Shown here piece by piece: positions 1-7,359 of a DNA stretch of 64,000 bases (positions are counted from its first letter, which is position 1; every line of letters begins with the position of its first letter). The notes below the pieces were generated by a model. That model saw nothing but the letters and a program-made list of their open reading frames with translations. It was not told where the DNA came from and searched no databases. The position numbers were made by a program, and so were the translations under genes. The stretch is taken from the NCBI RefSeq assembly GCF_040096205.1, contig NZ_JBBMFD010000001.1, positions 62,001 through 126,000 on the forward strand, in the 5' to 3' direction. Origin of the DNA: Solibaculum_A intestinale (lineage in GTDB: Bacteria; Bacillota; Clostridia; Oscillospirales; Acutalibacteraceae).

Positions 1-1
1 C

Positions 2-478
2 TGGCGCAACGTAGACGACGCGGATGTGATCAAGTGCTTAAAGCTCCTGACCTTCCTGCCCCTCTCCCAGATCGAGGAGATGGCCAAGTGGGAGGGAAGC
101 CAGCTCAACGCCGCTAAAGAAGTTTTGGCCTATGAGGTGACCAAGATCATCCACGGGGAAGAAGAGGCCGCCAAAGCCAGAGACGCGGCCCGGGCCCTCT
201 TCGGCGCGAAAGCGGACGCGGCGGACATGCCCTCCACCACCCTGACCCCGGCCGACTTTACCGACGGCGCCATCCTGGTGCCGGACCTGCTGCGAAAAGC
301 GGGGCTCGTATCCTCCAAAGGGGAAGCCCGCCGGCTCATCGACCAGGGCGGCGTTTCCATCGACGACGAAAAGGTTACCTCGGTGACGGCGGCGGTCCTG
401 GCCGCTCGGTTTGAAAAAGGCCACGTGATCGTTAAAAAAGGAAAGAAGGTCTTCCATAAGGTGCTTCTTTCCAAATAA
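2..478 (+). CDS. tyrS: Tyrosyl-tRNA synthetase, C-terminal part (5' end outside window)
   Basis: The frame is open from the first bases to TAA at 476. The visible part is the end of the catalytic region (LTFLPLSQIEEM), the linker, and a C-terminal S4 RNA-binding domain (LRKAGLVSSKGEARRLI, then GGVSIDDEKV). This arrangement is typical of bacterial TyrS, which charges tRNA-Tyr in the cytoplasm; the S4 domain binds the tRNA. The HIGH and KMSKS motifs lie upstream and cannot be checked. The internal ATG at 26 is not the true start. The next gene begins 13 bases downstream on the same strand, so the two may be cotranscribed. Confidence 0.93.
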   Translation, partial: WRNVDDADVIKCLKLLTFLPLSQIEEMAKWEGSQLNAAKEVLAYEVTKIIHGEEEAAKARDAARALFGAKADAADMPSTTLTPADFTDGAILVPDLLRKAGLVSSKGEARRLIDQGGVSIDDEKVTSVTAAVLAARFEKGHVIVKKGKKVFHKVLLSK

Positions 479-491
479 ACAGGAGGAGAAC

Positions 492-1139
492 ATGAAACAA
501 AGAGGATGCAAACGATGCCTTGCGGCATTTCTTTCCCTCGTTCTGATCTTTGCCTTATCCGGCTGCGGCTTGTTTGGGATGAGCGCTTCCGAATACGTAA
601 AGACCGCGTTGGAGCTGCAGTGTTTGGGCAAGGTCAAAGACTATGCAGAATATCTGGATATCACCGAGGAGCAAGCACAGAAACTCTATGAGGATGGCAT
701 CAAAGCGGAGGTCGATTATTTTACCGCTATTGTGGAAATTGAGGAGCTTTCGGATGCGGCAAAGGATCAATTTGTGGAGCTTTTCAAGGAAATTTACCGC
801 CACTGTGAATTTGAAGTGGGATCCGAAACCCTCCTGAAAAAGAGCACGAAGACCTATCAGGTGGAGGTTACCGTCAAGCCCGTCAATTTGTTTACCCTTG
901 CCGCCGAAGATCTGCGTACTTTATATACCAACACGACCGATACAAACGACGATGCCTATGTGGAAGGCGTTTTAAAAATTCTGCTGAAGCATCTGCCGAA
1001 TATCAATAACGAGGAAGCGCAGGTGGTCGAAGCACAGGTACAGACGAACGTAGGCGGCTTGTTCTATCTGGACAACGAAAATGCCGAGAAAATCATCAGC
1101 GCATTGATTGATTACTCCTCTCTCGTCTCCGTCGAATAA
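492..1139 (+). CDS. Small secreted lipoprotein of unknown function
   Basis: The 215-residue product begins with a lipoprotein signal: basic MKQRGCKR, a hydrophobic stretch, and lipobox LSGC at about residues 21-24. Lipid anchoring outside the cytoplasmic membrane is therefore expected. The mature part is acidic, mostly helical, and has no catalytic motif I recognise; it resembles other small clostridial lipoproteins with a DUF5105-like look. The ATG at 492 follows a purine-rich ribosome site (AGGAGGAG at 481). A strong terminator follows immediately, so this is the last gene of the tyrS transcription unit if the two are coupled. Function is not inferable. Confidence 0.8.
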   Translation: MKQRGCKRCLAAFLSLVLIFALSGCGLFGMSASEYVKTALELQCLGKVKDYAEYLDITEEQAQKLYEDGIKAEVDYFTAIVEIEELSDAAKDQFVELFKEIYRHCEFEVGSETLLKKSTKTYQVEVTVKPVNLFTLAAEDLRTLYTNTTDTNDDAYVEGVLKILLKHLPNINNEEAQVVEAQVQTNVGGLFYLDNENAEKIISALIDYSSLVSVE

Positions 1140-1140
1140 A

Positions 1141-1173
1141 AAAAGAGCCTGGATATTTCCCAGGCTCTTTTTC
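1141..1173 (+). terminator. Rho-independent terminator
   Basis: AAAGAGCCTGG at 1142-1152 pairs with CCAGGCTCTTT at 1160-1170, followed by more T. It ends the tyrS/lipoprotein unit. Confidence 0.9.
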
Positions 1174-1229
1174 TGTCTTAGCCGGGCCGTCCGGCAGCGA
1201 AATGGCCCTTCCGGGCCGTATCGTTTTCA

Positions 1230-2036
1230 TTAGGTGCACAGCTCGTCGAGAGTGCCAAAGGTATATCCCTCTTCCTCCCATTTGGTCAGCAGCTCATCAA
1301 GAATTTCGCTGTTGGTTTTGGAAGTGCTGTGCAGCAGTACCACCGCGCCGGGATGGATTCGCGGCAGCAGCTTGGAAAACGCTTCTTCCTTAGTGGGCTG
1401 CTTATCTACGTACCAGTCCACATACGCCAGACTCCAAAAGACGGTCTTGTACCCAAGCTCGTTTGCCATCTTCAGGTTGTTTTCGCTGTATTTTCCCTGG
1501 GGCGGCCGGTAATACTTCTTCATTTCCTGGCCGGTGGTCTCCTGATAGAGAGCCTCCAGAGAACGGATTTCTTCTTGGAAGGATGCCGCATCGGAAATCT
1601 TGGACATATCCGGGTGATGGAAGGTATGATTGCCGACAATGTGCCCTTCCTCCACCATCCGTTTGACCAGATCCGGGCTTGTCTGAATGTAATTGCCCAC
1701 CACGAAGAAAGTGGCTTTTACGTTGTGCTTTTTCAGGGTATCCAAAATCGCGGGCGTATAGCCGTTTTCATAGCCCGCGTCGAAGGTCAGATAGATTACC
1801 TTACTGTCCGGGCTGCCGCAGTAATAAGCGTTGTTGGCCTTAAGCGCCTCGGCGCTTGCATTGCCCACCGGCGTCTTGCCGTTTTCCTGAAAGCTCAGGC
1901 CCCAGTTTGTGTTGGCCGCAGCGGTAGCGGTGACGCTCTGGCTCTGCGCGAATCCCCAAATCACCGGCACTGCGATGAGAACCAGACAGCAGGCCAAGGC
2001 GATGAACAATTGTTTTTTGCGAATGACCAGTACCAT
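1230..2036 (-). CDS. pdaA: Polysaccharide deacetylase, PdaA-like
   Basis: The family removes N-acetyl groups from peptidoglycan sugars; PdaA acts in muramic delta-lactam formation in the spore cortex. Numbered from the upstream GTG at 2048, the protein shows NodB-type motifs: TFDAGYENG (Asp90), HTFHH (His141, His145), RPPQG (Arg181) and LLHS (His240). An N-terminal hydrophobic segment at residues 13-33 is a signal anchor, so the enzyme acts outside the membrane. The ATG at 2036 has the better-spaced ribosome site (AAAGGGTG), giving 268 residues. The TFDAG form, rather than TFDDG, is what PdaA proteins carry. It is a monocistronic gene convergent with the tyrS unit. Confidence 0.85.
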   Translation of the reverse strand: MVLVIRKKQLFIALACCLVLIAVPVIWGFAQSQSVTATAAANTNWGLSFQENGKTPVGNASAEALKANNAYYCGSPDSKVIYLTFDAGYENGYTPAILDTLKKHNVKATFFVVGNYIQTSPDLVKRMVEEGHIVGNHTFHHPDMSKISDAASFQEEIRSLEALYQETTGQEMKKYYRPPQGKYSENNLKMANELGYKTVFWSLAYVDWYVDKQPTKEEAFSKLLPRIHPGAVVLLHSTSKTNSEILDELLTKWEEEGYTFGTLDELCT

Positions 2037-2209
2037 ACGGATTTTCACCCTTTCCCTTCTTCTCGTTTTGCATTCGAAAACACTCTATTCCTATGGCAGG
2101 CGGCGGCGGAATATGTCGTAGCACAGGGAAGAAGGACAAGAAACCATGAAAAAAGAGCGGCCGGTTATTAGACGGAGGCCCATAAGGAAGTAAAAAGAAT
2201 TTTGGTCAG

Positions 2210-2235
2210 AACCGGCGTGTCAAGTCACGCCGGTT
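2210..2235 (-). terminator. Terminator hairpin overlapping the recombinase stop codon
   Basis: AACCGGCGTG and CACGCCGGTT are perfect 10-bp arms with a 6-base loop. On the minus strand T-rich sequence follows. The hairpin includes the recombinase stop codon. Confidence 0.7.
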
Positions 2236-3865
2236 CCGATTCGTTTAAGGAGTCCCTTCCAATCTTCAAAGGGATGCGGATTTGTCCCACATAGGTGAAG
2301 TACAAATCGATCTGTACCTGCTTCCTTCCGTTCTCCCTTACCGGGCTGTGTACCACAATTTTGCTCACAAGCTCATTGAGAATGGCGGCGTCAAGTTCTG
2401 GAATATCCAGGTACTTGTCCACCAGCTTCAGAAACTCGTTCACATCGGAAACCTGCCCGGCCTGTGTCTCAATTTCCCGTTCCAATACGGCGACAAGCTG
2501 TTCCATCTCCATCTGTTCCTTCTCGTATTGCCGGGATAGTTTTAAGTACCGGCTGTCGGACAGCTTGCCCAGCACATTGTCTTCATAGATGTGCTGGATA
2601 ATCCTATCCAAATCCTCCATCCGCTTCTTCGCCCCGGAGAGGACTTTCTGTTTTTCCGTCAGTTCTGTCTTCCGGCTTTCCTCGTCTTGCGCCAGCATCT
2701 CCAGCTTGAAATCCTTCCGGAACATACGGACGTAAATCAATGTCCGCTGGATAGTTTCCAGCACAATCCGGTAAAGCACCTGTTCCCGGATATAATGGAT
2801 TTTGCAGGAGCCGGTGTTGCTCTTGTAATTGGAGCAGACAAAATGGTTTTGGCTGTCGTCCTTGTAGGTGTTGCAGGTGCAGAAGTACAGCTTGGCCCCG
2901 CAGTCGGCGCAGTAGAGAAGGCCGGAGAACATGCTGGTCCTTCCTGTTTTTGTCGGCCTGCGTTTATTCTTCCGCAGCTCCTGCACCCGTTCCCACTGGC
3001 CTTTCTCAATGATGGCAGGCTGGGTGTTCTCAAAAACTCGCTGATTCTCAACCGGGTTTTCCATCCGCTTTTTGAATTTCAAAGACTTGGTATAGGTCTT
3101 GAAGTTCACGGTACAGCCGGTATATTCCCGCCGTTCCAATATCCCGGCGACGGATTTAGCGCACCACTGATAGAGGTTGTCCGGCATGGCCCAGCCTTTT
3201 TGCCTTGCGTGATAGGCGGTAACGGTCAGCACCTTGTCTGCTGTGAGGATTTTTGCGATCTGCATGGGGCCTTTTCCGGCAATGCAGAGGTTGAAGATAC
3301 GCCGCACCACCCTTGCCGCTTCTTCATCCACAATCCATTTCTTTTTGTCCTGCGGGTCTTTTATGTACCCATAGGGCGGATTGCTGGCGAGATGTTCCCC
3401 GGATTCGCCCCGCATTTTTACCACTGCCCGGATTTTCTTGCTGGTATCCTTGGCGTAGTAATCGTTGAACACATTTTTGAACACCGCAAAATCATTTTCC
3501 CCTTTGGCGCTGTCCACATCGTCGTTGATGGCGATAAAGCGGACGTCATAAGCAGGAAAGATGAAATCCTGAAGCCGCCCCATGTAGGAATACTCCCTGC
3601 CCAGCCGGGACAGGTCTTTGACAATCAGGGTGGATACGCTGTAATCCTCCACATATTTCATCATCTCCTGAAACCCCGGCCTCTGGAAGCTGGTTCCCGA
3701 ATATCCGTCGTCTACAAAAAATTGGATATTCCGAAACCCGTGTTCGGCGGCATATTTGCTTAATAGGGTTTTCTGGTTGGTAATGGAATTGCTTTCCCCG
3801 TCCAGAGCGTCGTCCTGGCTCAAGCGGCAGTATAAAGCGGTGATTTTCTCTGGCTGCTGGTTCAT
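2225..3865 (-). CDS. Large serine recombinase of a mobile element
   Basis: The 546-residue protein has a resolvase catalytic domain at about 8-150 (nucleophile Ser16 in LYCRLSQDD; arginines in DLSRLGR), a recombinase domain at about 165-300, a zinc ribbon with Cys319, Cys322, Cys344 and Cys354, a coiled coil at about 385-450, and a C-terminal DUF4368-like region. This matches the TnpX/large serine integrase group that excises and integrates conjugative or mobilizable elements in Firmicutes. All landmarks are present and no frame break is seen, so the enzyme may be active. AAGGAGAAG precedes the ATG. It sits at the left edge of the foreign island, next to pdaA. Confidence 0.93.
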   Translation of the reverse strand: MNQQPEKITALYCRLSQDDALDGESNSITNQKTLLSKYAAEHGFRNIQFFVDDGYSGTSFQRPGFQEMMKYVEDYSVSTLIVKDLSRLGREYSYMGRLQDFIFPAYDVRFIAINDDVDSAKGENDFAVFKNVFNDYYAKDTSKKIRAVVKMRGESGEHLASNPPYGYIKDPQDKKKWIVDEEAARVVRRIFNLCIAGKGPMQIAKILTADKVLTVTAYHARQKGWAMPDNLYQWCAKSVAGILERREYTGCTVNFKTYTKSLKFKKRMENPVENQRVFENTQPAIIEKGQWERVQELRKNKRRPTKTGRTSMFSGLLYCADCGAKLYFCTCNTYKDDSQNHFVCSNYKSNTGSCKIHYIREQVLYRIVLETIQRTLIYVRMFRKDFKLEMLAQDEESRKTELTEKQKVLSGAKKRMEDLDRIIQHIYEDNVLGKLSDSRYLKLSRQYEKEQMEMEQLVAVLEREIETQAGQVSDVNEFLKLVDKYLDIPELDAAILNELVSKIVVHSPVRENGRKQVQIDLYFTYVGQIRIPLKIGRDSLNESEPA

Positions 3866-3933
3866 TTGCTTCTCCTTTCTGTTCAGGCAGCCAAGTAAAC
3901 GGTTGCCCTTATTATAACGCTCCGAATCGCTTT

Positions 3934-4197
3934 TTACAGCTCCGTTGTTTCAATTTCAGAATCTTTTTCCTGTAAGGCCTTCTCCATCAGCCGTTTCAGT
4001 TTCTTTACGATTCCCTCTGAGCCTTTTTCCGCAAAATGGGGAATGACCGTGTAGACGGAGGCGCCTTCAAAGTATGTATATCTGCTGCTTCCCAAATCAA
4101 AGTGATACGCACCGTCTTTGAAATGTTTTTCCATTCGTTCCCCCACAGCGGGGTCAAAGTCTTTCAGCAATTCATATAGCTTTTGCTCATCGGTCAT
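3934..4197 (-). CDS. Small element-encoded protein, unknown function
   Basis: The 87-residue acidic protein begins MTDEQKLYELLKDFDP; its start at 4197 follows AAAGGAGAAG. It has no signal peptide or membrane segment. It overlaps the upstream repA-like gene by 11 bases, so translation is probably coupled, and lies between that gene and the recombinase. I recall similar short proteins next to serine recombinases in clostridial elements but know no function. An upstream in-frame ATG at 4218 is a weaker choice. Confidence 0.7.
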   Translation of the reverse strand: MTDEQKLYELLKDFDPAVGERMEKHFKDGAYHFDLGSSRYTYFEGASVYTVIPHFAEKGSEGIVKKLKRLMEKALQEKDSEIETTEL

Positions 4198-4537
4198 TGG
4201 AACTTCTCCTTTCATCAACCGGCAGATTCAATGTGATAATAGCTGGCCTGCCAAGGCCCTGTTTCCGGCGGAAGATCAGGCCGCAGGATTCCAGCTCGTG
4301 AAACGCCCGTGTCGTTACCTTTCTGCTTCGGCGGAGCTTTGTTTTGGCATCCTCCACGGTAAAGTATAAACGGACAGTTCCATCCGTTTCGATGAAACCT
4401 TTCTTTTTGGAAATGCCCGCCCGGTCTAAAAGCAGGGCATACAGCACTTTGGCATCATTGGATAAGTCCAGGGGGATCAGGAACCGGGGGAAAATGAGAT
4501 AGGATGAAATCTCCGTATCTGTTTTGAATGGAATCAT
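4187..4537 (-). CDS. RepA_N-type replication initiator N-domain protein (short)
   Basis: The 116-residue product (IPLDLSNDAKVLYALLLDRA, then LRRSRKVTTRAFHELE and GLIFRRKQGLGRPAII) matches the winged-helix N-terminal domain of the RepA_N replication initiators of Firmicutes plasmids and integrative elements. Full-length proteins are usually more than twice this size, so this is either a truncated initiator or a stand-alone DNA-binding form. GGAGAATTT precedes the ATG. It is the first gene of a three-gene minus-strand unit ending with the recombinase. A role in element replication or regulation is inferred, not shown. Confidence 0.78.
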   Translation of the reverse strand: MIPFKTDTEISSYLIFPRFLIPLDLSNDAKVLYALLLDRAGISKKKGFIETDGTVRLYFTVEDAKTKLRRSRKVTTRAFHELESCGLIFRRKQGLGRPAIITLNLPVDERRSSNDR

Positions 4538-4677
4538 AAATTCTCCTTCCTATCCATCCATCGCTATGATAGATAGATTGATATTGACTGTCTTAACATT
4601 AACTCTTTCTTATTAACTACCGTCTAAATCCGGGCCGTCAGAGAGACAGGACAGCCACGGGCTGAAATACAGGATAT

Positions 4678-4695
4678 GGACGCTCCAGAGCGTCC
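4678..4695. repeat. Inverted repeat upstream of the repA-like gene
   Basis: GGACGCT and AGCGTCC flank CCAG, and weaker outer pairing (CAGGA with TCCTG) extends the stem. This is the main structured feature of the 280-base gap between the repA-like gene and the VLP pseudogene; a replication or transfer site is possible but unproved. Confidence 0.4.
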
Positions 4696-4817
4696 GCTTT
4701 TCCGTGTCCTGAAATCCCGAATACGGAGAGTCCCAATACGGACAATTAGAAGCTCAATTTGGGTGGGTAAAAGGGGATGTTCTATCCCGTTGACCGGCGC
4801 TTACAAAGCCCGCAGAA

Positions 4818-5283
4818 TCAAGGTTTTTTCGCCTCTAATTGTCCGCAGGCAGCCCGCTTTTTCCGGTCGCCCAAAGTTTTTTGCCTGCGGTGGACGATGG
4901 CGGCGCAGGACTTGCAGTATTTCGCCCGGTTGGAACCGGGAAGGAAGGGCTGGCCGCAGACAGCGCACCGCTTTTGTTCCTTTTGATGAAGCAAAGCAGT
5001 CTCCAACGATTCATCCAAAGGCAGGACAGCAACGCGGAACCACCTGCACAGCAGGGAGCAGGAAATGCTCTGCACGCAAACTCGTCCTCGCAAGCTCCAT
5101 ATCACTCGCTTTCCTATAAATAGCAAAGCTCGTTTACTTCGCTGCTCGTCCTCTCCCCACAAAGTCATTAAACTTTGTGGGGACCCCGTGAACTCCATCG
5201 TCAAGGACAAGGCAGTTCCCTCCGTCATAGTTGCAGCATTGATGAACCGGCTTTCTTGCCCGGCGGTACTGGGAATAGGTCAT
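4818..5283 (-). pseudogene. Cysteine-rich VLP-type element protein, interrupted by an insertion
   Basis: Reading from ATG at 5283 gives MTYSQYRRARKPVHQCC, then NYDGGNCLVLDDGV, after which the frame runs into inserted DNA and stops. The rest resumes at 5078 as CVQSISCSLLCRWFR, followed by a zinc-ribbon tail (RCAVCGQPF, KYCKSCAAIVHRRQK) to 4818. Removing exactly 112 bases (one copy of a 5-base direct repeat plus 107 bases) restores a continuous 117-residue protein of the cysteine-rich VLP type found in Firmicutes conjugative and mobilizable elements. A downstream start at 5228 would make a chimeric 136-residue product from inserted and native DNA. The gene is read as inactivated; its original function is not known to me. 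Confidence 0.8.
5084..5190. mobile_element. 107-bp MITE-like palindromic insertion with 5-bp target duplication
   Basis: AACTC occurs at 5079-5083 and 5191-5195, on either side of 107 bases that interrupt the VLP gene. The insert has a strong hairpin at 5154-5183 (TCCCCACAAAGT, loop CATTAA, ACTTTGTGGGGA) and no coding capacity. Exact reading-frame repair on its removal is the main evidence. The ends are not obvious inverted repeats, so the transposing enzyme family is unknown. Confidence 0.72.
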
Positions 5284-5326
5284 GATAGGGATTTTCTCTC
5301 TGATTTTTATCGTCTCCTTTCAGACT

Positions 5327-5435
5327 GTCAAAAAACTCTCCCTATCTATCCGTACATTTTGAAAGCAAAATGACACCCCCTTTTGAAAATAAATTTGCGG
5401 CAGTCAAAAACACCTTTCATATATCCGTACATTTT
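5327..5435. repeat. Pair of imperfect ~34-bp direct repeats
   Basis: Both copies (5327-5360 and 5403-5435) begin GTCAAAAA and end TATCCGTACATTTT; the last 14 bases are identical. Spacing is about 76 bases. They lie in the non-coding stretch between the element genes and the ABC genes. Iterons, recombinase sites or remnants of a small element are possible. Confidence 0.5.
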
Positions 5436-5525
5436 TCGAGAGATTGTTGCATGGGTAAACACAAAAATATGCTTCTAATAGTCACTTCATTTCTCAGAGA
5501 TTTTTACAGTGGGTGTAAAAATTAA

Positions 5526-5567
5526 AAAAATACCACCACGACTGTTTCAAGCCATGATGGTATTTTT
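5526..5567. terminator. Terminator hairpin beside a regulator remnant
   Basis: AAAAATACCA and TGGTATTTTT form the outer stem with further pairing inside. It can act in either direction and follows the minus-strand ABC pair and regulator remnant. Confidence 0.65.
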
Positions 5568-5608
5568 CAAATCTCAAATTTATAGCCGATGCGGCGGATA
5601 ATAAAACC
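5567..5608 (-). pseudogene. 3' remnant of a winged-helix response-regulator-type gene
   Basis: The minus strand reads GFIIRRIGYKFEI and then stop. This is the last beta-hairpin of an OmpR-type DNA-binding domain; compare the intact protein ending VYGIGYKFEEQ at 10012. Only about 13 codons remain, fused directly downstream of an ABC gene. Confidence 0.6.
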
Positions 5609-5624
5609 GAAGGAAACAAAATTT

Positions 5625-7358
5625 TTACGCCAATTTCCAGTTCTGGCTCTCTGTCTGCAACTTCACCATGCGGGCGTAAAGGCCGTTTTGTTCCAGCAAT
5701 GTTTTCGGTGCGCCATCTTCTGCCACAGTCCCTTCTGAAAGCACCACGATCTTATCGGCTCCGGCCACAGTGCGCATCCGGTGGGCGATCACCAGCACCG
5801 TCTTATCCGCAATCAGGCGGGAAAGCGCCGTTTGAATCAAGGTTTCATTCTCCACATCGAGGGAAGCAGTTGCTTCATCCAAAAGGATAATCGGCGCGTT
5901 TTTCAGGAAAGCCCGGGCGATGGAAATCCGCTGCCGTTCCCCACCGGAAAGCTCGCAGCCGTTTTCCCCGATGTTGGTATGCCAGCCCTCCGGCAGCTTT
6001 TCGGCAAATTCATCCACATTGGCAAGTTTTGCAGCAGCCAAAACCTGTTCGTCGGTTGCATCCTTATTCCCAATCCGTATATTTTCCAGAATGGTATTGT
6101 CGAACAGGGTGACATCCTGAAACACGATAGAGAACAGGGAAAGCAGCGCCTCCGGGTCGATTTTGGAAATATCCATGCCGCCCACGGTGATTTTTCCTCG
6201 GCTCACATCCCAGAACCTTGCCGCCAGACGGGAAACAGTAGTTTTTCCCCCGCCAGAGGGTCCTACCAAAGCTGTGACTTCGCCCTGTTTTGCGGTAAAG
6301 GAAACATCTTTCAGTACGGTTTCCCCTGTGTTGTAAGCAAAACCTACATGGTCGAAGGTAATGTCATAGCCTTTGTTGGTGAGCGTGCTTTCTCCTTGCT
6401 GAATCGGATGGTCGAGGATTTCATTCATACGGGCGATATTGGTACGGGTACTGATAACCGCCGCCAGATTTTGCAGCGCCCCTTGCAGCGGGTCATAGAG
6501 CCGTGAAACAACCAACAGGAACATAAAGAAGGTCAGCACATCGAGGCTGCCGCCTATCAGCAGGACAGAGCCTACCAACGCAACCGTGGCAATTCCCAGC
6601 TTTAATATGAGTGACGCGGACACCACAAAGGCAGCTAACCCAAACTCATTGAGAATGGAGCGGTGTTCTACGGCACGGATTTTCTTTTCCAAGCCTTTCA
6701 GGTATTCTGCTTCGGCGTTGTTGGCCTTGAGGTCGCGCACGGTTTCAATGCACTCCTGAATCCCGTCTGCGCAGGCCATCTTTACATCCATCGCTTTCTG
6801 ATTGAGCCGTTCCTGCACCTTTGCGGAGAACCCCACAATGGCAAAGGCCACCGGGAGCACCCACAGCGCCGCCAATGCCATGCGCCAGTCGAACACCAAA
6901 AGGCTGATGGAAATTAAAACGGTGGAGATGATGGAGCCTGCCAGTTCGGGAATGAAATGGGAAAAGCTCTGTTCCAAAAAGGTGCAGTCGGCCATGATGG
7001 TGCTGGTGAGATCCGCCAGATCCTTTTTCCCGAAGAAGGACAGCGGAATCTTCCGCAGCCGTTCGGCCAGCGTAATCCTTCGCACACCGCTTTCCGTATA
7101 GGTGGCAAAGTAGGTGGCGTTGTACTGAAAGTAAGTGGTAAGCAAGATCAAGCCAATGCACACCACGCAGCCCACGATGTAAAAAGCGATTTTTTCACCA
7201 GGAACACCGCCGGCCATCAAATCGCCTACCAAAAAATACAGCAGGCCCACCGGGAACATAAAGGAAAGGTTTTGCAGCACGCAGGCCAAGCAGCCCTTCA
7301 CCAAGTCTTTCGCCCCCTGCTCAGAAAGGGCATACCGTTTTTGCAGCCGTTTTATCAT
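5625..7358 (-). CDS. ABC exporter-fold half-transporter (second gene of pair 1)
   Basis: The 577-residue protein has six predicted membrane segments in roughly the first 300 residues, then an ATPase domain with Walker A GPSGGGKTT, signature LSGGERQR, Walker B IILLDEAT and the H-loop IAHRMRT. The start at 7358 follows AGGAGGT and lies two bases after the upstream gene's stop, so translation is coupled. Paired half-transporters of this length next to iron-type regulators resemble YbtP/YbtQ and IrtA/IrtB, which have an exporter fold but import siderophores. Drug or peptide export is the alternative. A longer frame to 7493 exists but lies inside the upstream gene. Confidence 0.88.
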   Translation of the reverse strand: MIKRLQKRYALSEQGAKDLVKGCLACVLQNLSFMFPVGLLYFLVGDLMAGGVPGEKIAFYIVGCVVCIGLILLTTYFQYNATYFATYTESGVRRITLAERLRKIPLSFFGKKDLADLTSTIMADCTFLEQSFSHFIPELAGSIISTVLISISLLVFDWRMALAALWVLPVAFAIVGFSAKVQERLNQKAMDVKMACADGIQECIETVRDLKANNAEAEYLKGLEKKIRAVEHRSILNEFGLAAFVVSASLILKLGIATVALVGSVLLIGGSLDVLTFFMFLLVVSRLYDPLQGALQNLAAVISTRTNIARMNEILDHPIQQGESTLTNKGYDITFDHVGFAYNTGETVLKDVSFTAKQGEVTALVGPSGGGKTTVSRLAARFWDVSRGKITVGGMDISKIDPEALLSLFSIVFQDVTLFDNTILENIRIGNKDATDEQVLAAAKLANVDEFAEKLPEGWHTNIGENGCELSGGERQRISIARAFLKNAPIILLDEATASLDVENETLIQTALSRLIADKTVLVIAHRMRTVAGADKIVVLSEGTVAEDGAPKTLLEQNGLYARMVKLQTESQNWKLA

Positions 7359-7359
7359 A

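Noticed and set aside
5154..5183. Perfect hairpin considered as a transcription terminator or transfer origin
   Set aside because: It has no T-run and lies inside the 107-bp insertion, so it is better explained as part of that element.
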